Shown here: piece by piece, positions 33,538 through 47,246 of the stretch
How positions within the stretch are numbered: the stretch's first letter is position 1
Layout of the letters: each line of letters begins with the position of its first letter
Assembly (NCBI GenBank): GCA_013396635.1
Contig: WBMW01004829.1
Location: 1 to 64,000, forward strand
Length of the DNA: 64,000 nucleotides
Reading direction: 5' to 3'
Source: Penelope pileata
Taxonomy: Eukaryota > Chordata > Aves > Galliformes > Cracidae
Made by a program: the position numbers and the translations under genes
The notes under the pieces: generated by a model
What the model was told of the DNA's origin: nothing
What the model saw: only the letters and a program-made list of their open reading frames with translations
The model's database searches: none

Positions 33538-35989
33538 TAGTAGGTTATTCCTTTCCAACTGTCACTAACAAGAATATTAGCTCCTCTTTCCCACTCCATG
33601 AGATATACATTTTTAAGGTCTTTTAATTTTGATTTGATTAATGTACTGTCAAGTAATTACCTTTCTGTTTTATTCTTTTTAAAATTAGATGGAATTCCCA
33701 GCTATCCTAATTAATGCTTTGCAAGACTGAGTAGACAAAGGCACATCGCCTATTCATTCATCATAATTATTGCAATAATACAACAGATAACAATTATTTT
33801 GTCTGTAAAGATGTGTTATGAATACAATTTTATTTTGTACCACATGAAATTATAATACCTATTGCATGAATAACTTGCTGAAATAAAGAAGAAATAATGA
33901 TATTTATGCACTGAGTGAAGCCAGTTCTGAGTCCACAAAATAGTGGAGACTTCAGTGCTCTTGAAATTCAGGTATGGGTTTCTGTTGAAATTCTTTCAAC
34001 TGTGCTTTCTCTTCTTTTCAACTATCTAGCTGCCAGATCCACTGCCTATTTGGAGACCTCACAACCAGACTGAATAAACATCAGACTGGCAGAAAAAATG
34101 CCTATGAATGACTCAAGATTGTTCCAAGTCACTGAGTGTCACACGAGCAAGGTGCTAAAACAAGTTTACTTTGGCAGCTGAAGTCCTTCATTCTCTGCAG
34201 GGTTGCCTCTTACTAAACACTGTGGGCCAGCCCTTGCATGTTTTCTAGCCATATGAGTGCTTGTGAAGCTACGCTAAGGAACAATGTTGCTGAGGTCTTC
34301 CAAGAAGCTCTTCTCTTTGCCCTCCTCTATCTCACCTGCTGCATCTATGACAGAGTAGAAACAGTCTTATGAAGCATGTTTTGAAACCTGGATGGGACTT
34401 TTCTGATCTTTTTCAAACTCTTATTAAACCCAAATGCCCAGCTTTATGTTCCCTCAATTCCCAAGTTCCAGTTAAGTCAGAGATTCATGTCTCCTTGCAG
34501 TACTTGCAATGCCAAGAACTTCTCAGCATCTTAATGCAACTATGGCTTAATGTAACTGAAGTTTCTGGCTTCATTAAGGTAACTTGATGCTAGAAAATCA
34601 GAGCAGTGTGAAGCAGAACCTTTTGATTTCAAACACCTTTGTTACACAAATGTTCCCTCCTATGACTTTTTTCCTATCAGTTGATTTTGTATAACTGAAC
34701 AAATTCTTTTGCTTTGCAGTAAATCTCTGAAGTATCAGTGATTTTTTTTTCTTTAAATCAGTTTCTGACAGCATAGCTGTAATATTATATTGTTTCTTTA
34801 CAGTGAATAAAAGAGTTCTTATGAAAGTGGAGATAGAGAGGATGAAAATATATGTTTGAGTCTAAAACCCACAGCTTTTTATTTGATTAGGTGTAAGCTA
34901 GGTGCCTTGAACTATTAAAGTGAGGAGAATATATTATTATTTAAATGACACGTTAAGCCCCACTTGATTATTTATTAATATGGGAAAAGCAATTAATTTG
35001 GACCTAAATATTTAATGTTTCAGGTTTCCTCAGAACTGCACTTGCTTGTGAATTAGAGGTTACACTTTCAAAGCAAATTTAATTTTCAGAAAGTTTCTAA
35101 ATGCTAGAAAAAGGGGAATATGAAGGTCATATACCTATCCACTATTAATATGAGATAGATTTCAGAGTAGATGAAGTAGACGAGGACTTTTCTCACACTC
35201 ATTTCTATCTGTCTGTCTGTCAGTGTGCCACACACGGTAATGCTTTAATCTGTCATGCCATCACCCTCACTAAAACTGGAAGTCAATACTGAGCTGTCCA
35301 CCCATGAATTTTCTGCCATTCTATCCTTAGGTGTGAAGAGAAACAGCAATTAAGCAGACTAGTTTGGCTCAGGCTCCCTGTGGAGAGAGGCTGAGGAGAA
35401 GTGGGGAAGTTCCCCAGAAATAGAAGCAGATCACTGTTAACTGTGAATAACTGGATATAATCAGAATTTATAAAGGCTTCTCATCAGGACTGTGATATGC
35501 AGGGGAAAAAAAAAAAAAGGAAAAGATCTGCTTGAACTTTCATGTGTACTTTTAACTTTTTAACTCTCAGAAATACTGATAGCTAGCCTCTTCAAAACAA
35601 GGAAGAGCCAACTGGAGAAAAACACTGGAGAAAGTTATGTTCTTATCACTTACCAACAATAAAGATGGAGGAAGAAAAATCAAAGTAAAATACATTGAAA
35701 GTAGATTGAAAACTTAAATATTTTTGATGCATGTTCAATTTGTTCTTATTTATTTATTCTATTAATTAGCCCAAATGGAACACAAAGTAATGACATGAGC
35801 TGTGAGTGATAACAAGGTATCACTACCTGTGTGTAGGTAGCAACTCTAGTGGACAGGGGATTATTCAAGACAGCACATTTATTCAAAGTCACACCACTTG
35901 TTCAAGATTACACCATTTTCTGAGTTCAGAGATTTCTGTTGATGAACTACATCCTTCTGAAAAGGCTGAAGACGGGCATACGATTTTTA
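33538..35989. other. AT-rich non-coding DNA
   Basis: No gene or recognised element. There is an (AT)-poor pocket around 34020-34340 without clear features, and a short CTGT run near 35207-35222. Confidence 0.5.
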
Positions 35990-36422
35990 CAGAATCACAG
36001 AATCACAGAATTGCAGGGGTTGGAAGGGACCTCAAGAGATCATTGAGTCCAACCCCCCTGCCAGAGCAGGTTCCCTACAGCAGGTTGCACAGGTAGGCGT
36101 CCAGGCGGGTCTTGAATATCTCCAGGGAAGGAGACTCCACAACCTCCCTGGGCAGCCTGTTCCAGTGCTCCGTCACCCGCACCGTGAAGAAGTTCTTCCG
36201 CATGTTGGTGCGGAACTTCCTGTGCTCCAGCTTAAGGCCATTGCCCCTTGTCCTGTCCCCACTGACCACCGAAAAGAGGTTCCCCACCTCCATTTGCCTC
36301 CCGCAACTAAGATACTTATAAACATGGATCAGGTCCCTTCTCAGCCTTCTTTTCTCCAGGCTGAACAGACCCAGCTTACTGAGCCTCTCCTCATAGGGGA
36401 GATGCTCCAGGCCTCCATCCAC
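35990..36422 (-). mobile_element. CR1 LINE 3' end, minus strand
   Basis: The tail on the left reads ACAGAATCACAGAATCACAG (about 35990-36010), followed by TTGGAAGGGACCTCAAGAGA. Minus-strand translation gives GLEHLPYEERLSKLGLFSLE at the 5' side, then a nearly open C-terminal end (HWNRLPREVVESPSLEIFKT). It is comparatively well preserved, so probably one of the younger CR1 copies here. The frame 36075-36569 (minus) is this fragment plus read-through into flank. Confidence 0.9.
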
Positions 36423-37248
36423 AGACATTTTCTGTGGGCTGAGTTTCTGTGGTATGTTTGAAAATACGGAATAACCTGAAAGTAAGGAAAAAGCACAAAA
36501 GATCCACCTGGAAGAAAATATGTATGTTGAAGCTGTAAGCTTATATATATTCATGGTGTAAATATACACATCTAAAATATAAATATAGACATATATTTAT
36601 AGCAGCAGCTTCTACAACCATATATTAATATTTTTATAGCATTTATTTTATTTCTGCAGCATTCTTCAGGAAGATATTTCTTGTCTTTCAAAGAGAATTG
36701 TGAGATGTTCACAGCTAAATCCTCCATGCTAATGGTAGCACTAGGCAAAACAAAATATTTAAGAACCGAACAAGTATAATCTATATTATTTTAATGAAGT
36801 AAAATGGGACAGAGAATGGTCTGGAGCACTGGTGTGCAAGTGTTGTCATAGTTTGTAACCATTATTGCACTTTCTGGCAGGATTTTTGCTTGTGCCAAAC
36901 ATTATATCTGGACACTTGCCAGATATATCTGGCAGTGACTGTATGAGTGGAACAGAGTTCAGATGTACAAATACATAGAAGGCCATGTTATTTTTTGTTC
37001 TCAAAGCACGGTCTATTTCTTCTATCATAATCAAATATTTTGTTTTGAAAATGTAATAGAAAGTATGCCAGGGGAAGGCAAAAACAAACAAACAAACAAA
37101 ACAAAAAGCAAAGACCAAAACGATATTCTTACTGAATGTGATCCTCTAGATTTTAGAATTTGTCTCTAAATTGAAGAAAAATGTTTCTTCTACATATACA
37201 GACAACACAGTAGAGACAATGTAAGGTTCTTTCTATTTCCTTAGCTAA
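36423..37248. other. AT-rich non-coding DNA
   Basis: No gene seen. A CAAA-rich run lies near 37081-37107. Confidence 0.55.
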
Positions 37249-37450
37249 TTACAGAATCACAGAATCGTAGGGGTTGGAAGGGACCTCGAGATCATCTAGT
37301 CCAACACTTCTACTAATGCAGGTTCCCTAGAGCAGGTTGCACAGGAAAGTGTCCAGGCAAGTTTTGAATATCTCCAGAGAAGGAGACTCCACAACCTCTC
37401 TGGGCAGCCTGTTCCTGTGCTCTGTCACCCTCAATAATGAATTCCTTTTG
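37249..37450 (-). mobile_element. CR1 LINE 3' tail, minus strand
   Basis: ACAGAATCACAGAATCGTAG (37252-37271) followed by GGTTGGAAGGGACCTCGAGA and AACCTCTCTGGGCAGCCTGT. About 200 bp of the 3' end. Confidence 0.87.
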
Positions 37451-39739
37451 CTGTGGAAGTGCACAGGCTATCAGTATTATATTTATCAAGTGCCACAGTA
37501 AGATCAGAGAGGTTTTGTTTTCTTTCAGAGAAGACAGGTCACACATTAAAGGTCTTGCAAATGTCAGTCTTTTGAGTAACTTCTAAATTCTACTTTCTGA
37601 AAAATATGACTAGTAAAGAGCAGAAGGGACACCAAATATTAGTATATATATCGACAAAAAAAATTCTTAACAAGCATCATGCTAGAAATTGTCTCACATT
37701 GATGTCTAATAAACCTTGAAAGTAATTTTAAAAATTCCCATTTTCAGGAAAACTACAGCGAAAACCACATACATTTTTACATGTATCTGCTAATTTCATA
37801 TACTTGCACATTAGCTCCGTGTCCCTGCAAACTCTTGAACTTGCATAGATAACAAATACTTTTATAATTTTAACTTTAAAAATCATCTGGATAGGTGTAG
37901 ATGCTGTTTAGCAAAAAGATGAGAAATGAATCATATATTGTCAATAGCAAGTTGGTCTTAATTGATCTGCTAAATACATTGCCTCTCTTCTTTTGGAATT
38001 TCAAATAAAAATCCAAAGAAGAACTTCAACTTAAGCAAATAAAATATATCATCTGAACATTTCTATCTATATGAATGTTATTTATGGTCATAGGCTATAG
38101 AAACATATTCGTGTTTATACGTCTATGCTCATGTACACATGTAGAAAAAGATGGAGCAGTGAGGATTTCCAATATGTAACTTTTTATGTCCCTACTTTAG
38201 GGAGCAATCTAATCTGAATACATAAATATAGTCAGAAAGACTAAATAGGATTTTAAGTATTATTTCATGCTTCTCCCTAGTTTTTCTTCATACATCCACA
38301 TTAAAGTTTGGAATACCACTTATAATACACGTTTAATTTATTTTCCATTTATTCAGGTATGACATTTGGGTGTATGTTAGCTCCATCCACTTTGAGAAGT
38401 GGATATTTACTAAGTGATTTAGGAAAGCAGTTGCCCAGTTTGAAATCTGTCTTTCTACAGTATAGAAGGAATTAGTAATTCACCAAATCACTTAGACTAG
38501 CACCACTGCACTCAAATTAAATTCTATACTAGAAATGTTTGAATAGCTCAAATATAGATATAAAACCTAAGTTTAATTGGCAAGCAGAAGTTAGGTCACA
38601 CTTGAAAAATTTCACCTCTCACTGATTCTGAGTAGGTATGGGCCTCCACTGCAATCTCTGACTGCATCAGGTACAGAAGTGTCTACTTCTGTGCTACAAA
38701 TCTTGAATTCTGGTCACATACTTTATATATCTCAGCAGCTGAAAGTGATTACTTATTTTTGTTTTAAATTTAAATTTAATAAGCAATGGTCCCTGTCAGC
38801 TTTGTCATTTCTTTCCAAAAGATCAAGAGCTATAACAAGAAGCAATACTAAGGGAAGATTAAAAGAGATTCAAGCAATGAAGAGAATTTAAAAGATTAAA
38901 AGCTAAACAAAATCAGATAGCCAGATAAAAAGATAACCAGTAGAGAGACATCAGAACTATGACAAAAAAAGATACAGTCAGTGACATAAGCAGGGATTAA
39001 ATGAAAATGAAGGTGAGTGAGCCTTAGAAAAGCAAAACATGGGGATAGAGGAAATAAAAGTGCACAGACAATATCAGCAAAGAAGAGGAAAGAAAGATCA
39101 AAGGAAAAAAATAGATATATAAGACATAAAAGAGAGAAGCTACAGATCAAACCTAACATTTTATTATAAATGTAAATAAACATCTTCTCAAATTTTGAAA
39201 TTATACTAGGCAAAGAATCTATCTTATTGGAAGCTTTAGAAGGAAAAAAAAGTAATAATAGATATTATTTAAGATGGAACCACTGCATGTTTCCACAGCT
39301 AGGCCTCCATAATTTTATAATACAAAAATATGCACCTCTTTAATATATACTAAACTGAAGAAGTTCAACACTCCGTTCAGTATCAGCAAGATCAAAACCT
39401 GAAGGGTTAGAAAGGACAGAAAGAAGGACATGATCATAAAAGCTTTTTGTATTTGTGCATAGTAAATGCAGTGCGTTCTGCACTGTGTTAGCGCTCTCCA
39501 AACAGCAATCACTTTAAAGGCAAAATGATAACAATGTCAGTAAATGCAAAGAAGCAAATTCTTGCTAATATAGAATTTGGTACGCTAACAGGGGAAAAAT
39601 ATGTATTCTATTCTTACTGTATTGCAAACAAATTGAGAACACCCAAAGAAAAAAAAAAAAACTTAAGTAGGTTCTATTAGATTTCCTATAAGTGGGGAAA
39701 ATTGTTTTGCAAAAGAAAAATTAGACTAATTCACCAAAT
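37451..39739. other. AT-rich non-coding DNA
   Basis: No gene or known element recognised. Open frames are short and low in complexity. Confidence 0.55.
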
Positions 39740-40515
39740 AAAAGAATCACAGGCTGGAAAAGATCTCTGGAGATCAAACTCCCTGCTTAGGCAGGATCTC
39801 TTAGAGTACATTAACCAGGGCTGCGTCCAGGATTGCTTTTGAATATCTCCAGAGAAGGTGACTCCACAACCTCTCTGGGCAACCTGTTCCAATGGTCTGT
39901 CACTCTCACAATAAATAAATTCTTCCTCATGTTCACATAGAACTTCATGTGTGTGCCTGTTGCCTCTTGTCCCATCCCCAGTCATTGCTGAAAAGAGTAT
40001 GACCACATCGTCTTCAGGTACTTATATACATTGATCAGATACCCCCTGAGACTTCTTTTCTCCAGGCTGGAGAGGACCAGTTCCCTCAGCCTTTCTTCAA
40101 ATGAGGGATACTCCTGTCCCTTTATCATTTTAGTAGCCTTCCACTGATTCACTCCAGGAGCTCCATGTCTCTTTTGTACTGGCAAGCCCAGAACGGAACG
40201 CGTTACTCCAGGTAAGTCCTCATCAGTACTGCATAAATGAGGAGGATTACCTCTCTCCTTCTGTTGGCAGTGCACCCCAGAGTATCATTGGCCTTCTTGG
40301 CTACAAGGACACATTGCTAGCTTGTACTGAAATTGTTGTCTACCAGGATCCCGAGGCTCTTCGCCACAGAGCTATTTTCCAGCATGTTAGTCCCCAGCCC
40401 ATATTGTTGCATGGAGTTATTCCTCCTTGGGTGCACTTGCCTCGCCTACACTTGCTTTTGTTGAATGTCAAGGTGTTCCTCTCTCCCCATCTCTCCAGTC
40501 TGTCAAGATCATATA
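39740..40515 (-). mobile_element. CR1 LINE 3' fragment, minus strand
   Basis: The tail begins near AGAATCACAGGCTGGAAAAG (39742 on). Minus-strand frames include SFEERLRELVLSSLEKRSLR (near 40090) and CTSKVNQWKATKMIKGQEYP-like C-terminal RT sequence in broken frames. At the right end TGTTGAATGTCAAGGTGTTC and CTCCAGTCTGTCAAGATCAT match the CR1 RT region after the ADD block. Several frameshifts. Confidence 0.85.
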
Positions 40516-43500
40516 TTCCTCATATAACTTCTCATAAAATCCAAGCACTTCAAAGAAAATAAAAGCAGTGTCTCTGTACATACTAATGACTGGAGTTGAT
40601 TTTTTAACAGCTTGGAAACATTGAATATGGAAGTGGTTAAATACTTAAAACTTTTTTACTATTTGATATATTTTGTAATTAATATTTATAGTACCTGACT
40701 GAAAAAAAAAAAAAACCAACAGAAGAAACTTCTCAAAGCTTTCACCCCTTTTTTTCTTTTCTATCTGATAATTGTTGATGTTTGTCATCAGGAGATATCT
40801 TTCTCACACTGACCTTATTGTGAGAATTAAAATATCATGTGGCTTATGCAGTTTCATAGAGGAACATCCTGTTGCTCCTCAGATGACCATGAAAAGTTTT
40901 GGTGTTTATAAACTTCAGGATTGATTAACACTGTCATTCTAATGAGAGTTCGCATTTAAATGGACTTAATTTCTGGACATGTTTATAGATCTAAAAGGTA
41001 AGATACGAAATAAAAACAGCTGCATAATTAGTTACATTTTCTTTCTGCAATACTCACTTTCTAGCTAATTACTAGAAAATGTTGAATGAAGCGATACTAG
41101 TCATAACTTTTATTTTGCTTAAAAAAACTCTAGCTATCATTTGAGAAATCTGCAGAAAATGCACAGCTATGCCTGAGGTGGCTGAGTTCTCTGATCTGAA
41201 TTGCACAGTACTAAATGAACTCTTCACTTTAGCATGTTCACATTCTAGTCAATAAAGATTCAACAGAAGCCAGAAGGTGATCCTTTCCTGTTTATGGTAA
41301 AACGTAGAAATCATAATATGTAGTTAGTCTCAGGCAGGATATTGGGAAAAGGAAACCAAAATATTTAAGTTTTCTTGTTGACAATTTTGTTTTTTCTTAA
41401 AATATAATCAGTAGGACAATTGTAAAATAAAATCAGACAAGCATGGGGATAAAGTATTTGCTTAGGTTATGTTAGCAAGAAATTATTGGCAGATAGAAGT
41501 AGATATCTTTAGTATTTCTTAGGGAGGAGAAGAAGCTGCTTTCAGTACTCAGTGTTTAAATTTCATGCAAAACCAGGAAAGGCTGCCTATCATGGTTTGG
41601 TTTAGCTTTTTTGGTTTGGTTTAGACTATTGGTTTATTTTAAATGTCCTTAAAGATGTAACATTTCCTCTACTCCAACTGAAAATGAAAACAGTTTCAGT
41701 ATCATAATTCTGTCTTGAAAATACAGTGTAAATCAATATTATACAAGCACTCTGGAGGACATCCACTTTCAAATCATTAAGTCAGTATCTATAATGAATA
41801 ACGAAAGAGTTACACAATAACCCTTGGAACAATAGTAAGCATTTTATTACTCAATCTCTCTCTGATACTTAACATTTATGTATGATGACAGATTATTCAT
41901 TACAAATAATTGTCCCTGATGAATACTCATATATTCAGAAGTGTGTATTATTTTTATGAAGATACTAAAATGGAGAGCATGCTTGAAAGGACGCAGAAAG
42001 AGATTTTGGAAATAATCTTCTATGAGTTTATCTGAATGACCACCATCAAGATTTGGGTGTGTTGACTAAAGAACACTAGGGAGTGAGAAGAGTAGTGTAC
42101 ATGTATTATTATAAATGTACTTGGATGAAGAAGAACAGGTTTCAAGTTGAAAATTTGGAGTCACAGCAGACAGGCAGGGATTGCAAGGTAGCTACATGTT
42201 ACAAACTGTGAACCGTGTTTTACCCATATTTCTTGATTGAAGACACACAAAGGAAATGACAGATTCAAAACCCGTTTCTAAAGTAAACAGAGAAGGATGA
42301 GAATAAATAGAGAGAGAAATTGGGAAAAAAGAAAAAAATAGTTATATTAGCTCTGTTAGGCTGTGTTAAACATAAAAAATTAAAAAGTTACACGAAGAAA
42401 AGATGAAGACAATGGAGATCAGGAAGAAGTAGATATCTACAGTTATGCAAATAAAAATTTTCTAATTACAAAGAACAGTATTGCCAAAGGAAAGAAAATA
42501 AAAGAGTAGAATGAAGGTAAGCTACAGAGTAATTGTGAAAAAGGTTGAATGAGAGAAGTATGTCCAGAAGAGATGTTGAGACCTTGATGAGGGCTAAATT
42601 AGACAAATGATTATATTGTCAGTAGATTGATAATATGGTATTACTGACAACATCAGAGTAATGAGGAGATAAATCTGAATTAGAAACCAGCAGATATAGA
42701 CAACAGACAATAACTTGAGCAGAAAATGAAGTAGGATAACACAGAAAGAGTGAAAGCGAAGAAATCCGGGGGAGGGAGTTATCTAAGAAATAGCTATAGA
42801 TAACATAATCATTAAAAAAAAATGTTGTTAAATGTACTCATCTACATTTATTCAAGGACAAACTTCATTTGCCCTCAGCTACACGTTTCTTGACAAAATT
42901 TGTATTAGCACTTCCAGCAAGCACTGTTCTCTAAACAACTAAGATGATCTGTCATTTGCTAGTGTTAAATAACTCTAGAACAAAGTTATTTTAGAAACTC
43001 TTTCTAAGCCTTATCAAATGTCCTGTTTATAAGGAATGAAGAGAGTAATTTATTTCCATAGTATTTGTTTTCCTCGGTAGCATTTAGTAGAGGTAGTAGT
43101 TGCAGTGTAATTTATTTTAAAAGAGGAAAACAGGAGACAAATTTCTTTCTTGTAATATATTTGTTTACAATGCCCACTTTTCTAAATGCCTAATTCATAC
43201 GACAAATAGTACATTATCTTAAGATGTCACTGTTTTAGCTATAAAAGAAATGGTAAGTTACTTTCTATCAAGGTAAATAATTTTGGTAAGTTTATTATTT
43301 TTTCTTTTCTGACAAGTAGATATTTGATTTTCTTCTTGTAATTCCTTCGCTAAGTAAAATTTATAGCAGTGGGCTACATTCTGAGCTGACAATAAAAAAC
43401 TTCAGTGAATAAATAGTTTTTTAACTCCCATACCATCCTTCATGATCCCTTAAAGGAGCAAGGTGAAGAAAGTCTATCATAACTTAAACAAAATTCTGGT

Positions 43501-44608
43501 GCTGGCAAAATTTTTAAAGTTTTTATTGACAGTAGAGATTACTGCTAGAAGAAGCCTACACTTGAGTGGAATAACTATTGCCATTCAGTAAATTATTCTA
43601 AAAACACAAGCCTTTATAGTGTTATAATTTGAGCAACATAACTCTTAGTGACTGAGCTTTTTGTACAGGTTGATTCAGTCTATGACATTCTACTTCCTTT
43701 GATGCGTTTTTAGTATAGAAACTTTTATTTTCTAGGAAGATATATGAGATTATCCTAGGCTCATTTTCTATGACAAGTGCCAAATTTTGATATGCACATT
43801 TATGTAAATTGCAGCAAGGTCTTGTAGATGAAAATACTTCATTCTGTTCAGAAATACACATTTTCTGATCTGCATGCACTGCCTTTGCAATCTTTTTTCT
43901 ATTTCCACCTCTTCCATGATAGAAAAATAATCAGGATAGAAGACATTTTTTCAGACCACACTAAGCAGTTAGGATTATTTCAAAGAAGAATTTACATGTG
44001 TCCCAAAAGGTTTTTTCACATCCTTGACTTCTAAGCTGGTGCAGTGTTAAATTCTAAAACAAATTCAAGACTGCTTAAAACATAAGCACTCTCATTTTTA
44101 AGTAACCAATCCATGCATGAAGTGCATATTGTGCAGTATTATTTTTCATCTGAGTTACAGAAAGAAACCTAACAATGTGTCTCCTCCGGAATAATAGCAG
44201 ATCAACGTATTTATTAACACCAGTTTCTCAGGGCTCAGTGTGATATCTAAATGTTGCAAAACTTGAAAATATACAATCAAGTGAGGAGACAGAATAAAAA
44301 GAAAGGAGTTGGCTTCTGAGCAAATAAACTAATGAAAAGGAAACACAGGAAGATATTTCTTAAAAATGTGTGTACATAGAATTGATTTTAGAAGAATAAA
44401 GAAAAATGACTGAGTCCCACAAATATCTATATTCAATTGTTTGTTAATCTGAGTACATACCTTCTGAAGATCACAGTTTTGAATGAAATGAAAAAAGAGA
44501 ATATAACAGAATAGATCACAAACAGTATTTCCAAGATGCTCAGAACAAAGCTGGTGCCCTCAACATACTGATATCTAATCTGAGAAGCTTAATCTGAAGA
44601 AAGAAAAT
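40516..44608. other. AT-rich non-coding DNA
   Basis: Four kilobases with no gene or recognised repeat. A GGTTTGGTTTAG-type short repeat occurs near 41593-41625. Confidence 0.55.
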
Positions 44609-45042
44609 CGCAGAATCACAGAATAGTTGAAGTTGCAAAGGCCTTCTGGAGGCCATCTGGTCCAACTCCCCTGCTCAGGAAGGGACACTCACAGCAAGTT
44701 GCCCAAGACGATGTCTAGATGGTTTTTGAAGATCTCCAAGCACTGAGACATCACAACCTCTCTGTGTAACCTGTTGTAAGTGTTCAGTCACCCACACAGT
44801 AAAGTATTTCCTGATGCTTAGGCGGAACTTCTAGCATTCCAGATTGTGCCTAGTGCCTCTGATCCTGGCACTTGACAGAACTGAAAAAAAAATATGACTC
44901 CATCCTTTTTCCATCCTTCCTTCAGGTATTTATACAGTTTGATAAGGCACCCCCTCCACCTTCAGGATGAACTGTACCAGTCTCTCAGCATCTTTTCCTT
45001 CTCCTAGGAGAGGTGCATCATCATCTTGGTTGCCCTTTGAAA
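44609..45042 (-). mobile_element. CR1 LINE 3' end, old copy, minus strand
   Basis: GCAGAATCACAGAATAGTTG (44611 on), CCATCTGGTCCAACTCCCCT and GTTGCCCAAGACGATGTCTA identify a CR1 3' end of a different subfamily from the 36-kb copy. It is highly diverged, with small indels throughout, and fades near GTGCATCATCATCTTGGTTG (45014 on). Confidence 0.8.
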
Positions 45043-46796
45043 TAAAAATCCTGTAAGAATTATATAATGCAGCAAATTTTTTGCAATATTCTCTCAATTC
45101 CTGGAAACTTCCCTGAAATTCAGTTAGAAATATCTACAAATTTTCCAACAGCTTCACAGAACAGTTGTTTGTCTCTCCATCAGCATAACCTCATTTTCAG
45201 TAAATTTCCACTGAAATATCTGACAACAGAATATTTACTTTCTTTTTTTGAGATAATAAACTAACAAAAAAATGTCTTCATAATTATTTCTGAAAAATAA
45301 TGTAAAAAGTTGGCAAATATTCCGCTGTGACTCAAGTTTTTCTTGTTAAAAGAATATTTTCACTTGAATTTTTAATGGCATGCAAATTTTCACAAATGTT
45401 CAATGCAGACATTAGCACAAAATAGAGGAAAAACAATTCAGTTTCCTACACAGTTTTGTGCTGGCCCAGTGATTGAAAAGAAATGAACAATTTGCATAGA
45501 GAAAGGATGCAGAAACGATTCACTCATACAAAATGTTATTGAAAATATATGAAACTATAACCATTAAATTTGAGTCTGCATGGTATGCTGCCCATCTATT
45601 TAATATTTCCCCTTTTTTCTGAATACACTTCATCTTTTCTTCGCCTTCCGGATACAGTATATAAACATGTATTTTGTAGTTTAAAGTACATAGACACATT
45701 TCTCAGAGCTATCTCAGAGATACCTTCAGCTGAAAAACTTTTACTTTCATACCCTTTTTTATCTGAACATTTTGAAATAAATGAAGAAAAAACAGAAATG
45801 AAGTATTGAAGAACAGAATATTAATTGGGTTTCTGTGGCATATGTAAACTTCTTGTAGGCACTACAGGGATAATATTAAAAATAAATTATTAGTACAAAT
45901 CTCTCTATATTATTTAAAGTTATAAAAATTTAAAGAAGGATTGCTTTGAATAGCAGTCATTTTTCTCATTTTGTAAGAAAATATTTCAATGGAACAGAAT
46001 CAGTCTGGAATGAATTTAGAGCATTTGAATTTGGGGTAAGAGGTTAAGATAGTACAGAGAGGAGACAGAGGTGACGTTTTAGTAAAGAGAATGTGCATGC
46101 CTGCATGTGGAATGTCAGGGCCTAGAAGAAGATAGAAGTTACCAAAGTCAGGAAACCATGACTATACAATTGAATAAAACCAAAGTTCATTATTTGATTA
46201 CACATGTCAGAGTGGAACAATGTGTATACCAGATCTAGGACAGGGAAAAGAGGAAAATTTAAGATTGAAAACTAGAGGAGATTGAAAGAGTTCATTAAGC
46301 TTGTATAAAGAGGAATGACTCAGCAGGGAAGGAGAAGGAGAGATATCAAACCAGCAGGTAGGATGTGGATAAGTGAAGGGGGTCAAAGTGGTAACTGTAT
46401 ATGAAAACTGTCAAAAAGCATAAAACCAACAAGGGCTGACTGGAAAACAAGAGAGTTCTGAGATGGAAAAAAAATATATTGTATGTAAATATGAGATAGC
46501 ACTAGAAAAATGAGTCAGATATGAAGACAAAGCATAGTTAAATTGACTTAAAAGGAATGAAATAAGTATGATAGTGCTGAATATGCAGGAAGAAGTTGAT
46601 CTGACTGAAGCATACTGTTTCAAACATACCCAAATATAATCCAGAGTTTACAGTATGAATAGATCTCACAACTGTTATTTGTTTAGCAACTATTTCTTGC
46701 CGAATCTTTTATCATACCTCTGGCTCATTATCTCATATGGTAGGGTTGTGCTATGATCTACACAACCTTGATTTTCTGTAAGTCACCGAAGAGTGA
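45043..46796. other. AT-rich non-coding DNA
   Basis: No gene recognised. The last five bases (AGTGA, 46792-46796) are the left target duplication of the solo LTR that follows. Confidence 0.55.
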
Positions 46797-47246
46797 TGTA
46801 AGAGACTGTTTTGGAACCTTTTGTCTCAAAGTTTGCTGTGAGAACTCTCTTGTGTCAAAGTCTGCCCACCTGCCCGAAGGCTTGCAGACCAGGGACAATG
46901 AGAGACAAGCACCCGCTAAACGACCATCGAGCAGCCTTTCAGCCCGGCGCCTTGAGGGAGGCAACCACCGAAGGGAACGGGCAAGCCCGGGCTTGCACCG
47001 TCCATGCCCGTTCGTGTGATACGTGACATACCTGGGTGCCCAGGAATGTCATGCTGGCCGAAAAGGATGATAAAAAGACCTCCTCCAACGGGGGAAACGC
47101 GAGGAGCCTGCTTCCCCATCCCCATCTCCCTCACTGACCAGAATTCCCATTAAACTGGTCGGACAACATTTGACCTCGTTTGTGTCTTAATCTCACTCCG
47201 GGTATGTTACAGAATCTCCCCTCACTCCGATAATCGGAGCGGGACA
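46797..47246 (+). mobile_element. Solo LTR of the env-bearing ERV family, plus strand
   Basis: A 450-bp LTR from TGTAAGAGACTG to ATCGGAGCGGGACA, flanked by AGTGA on both sides (46792-46796, 47247-47251). It has a TATA-like GATAAAAAG at 47069-47077 and a polyadenylation signal ATTAAA at 47149-47154. The same ends and blocks form the LTR at 61831-62527 next to the env gene, on the opposite strand. This copy lacks about 250 bp between the TATA box and the polyadenylation signal. It has no internal sequence, so it is most simply the product of LTR-LTR recombination that removed a provirus. Confidence 0.93.
47069..47077 (+). promoter_or_regulatory. TATA-like box of solo LTR
   Basis: GATAAAAAG, about 270 bp inside the LTR. 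The equivalent GGATAAAAGG is conserved in the LTR at 61831-62527 (plus-strand 62260-62269). Confidence 0.6.
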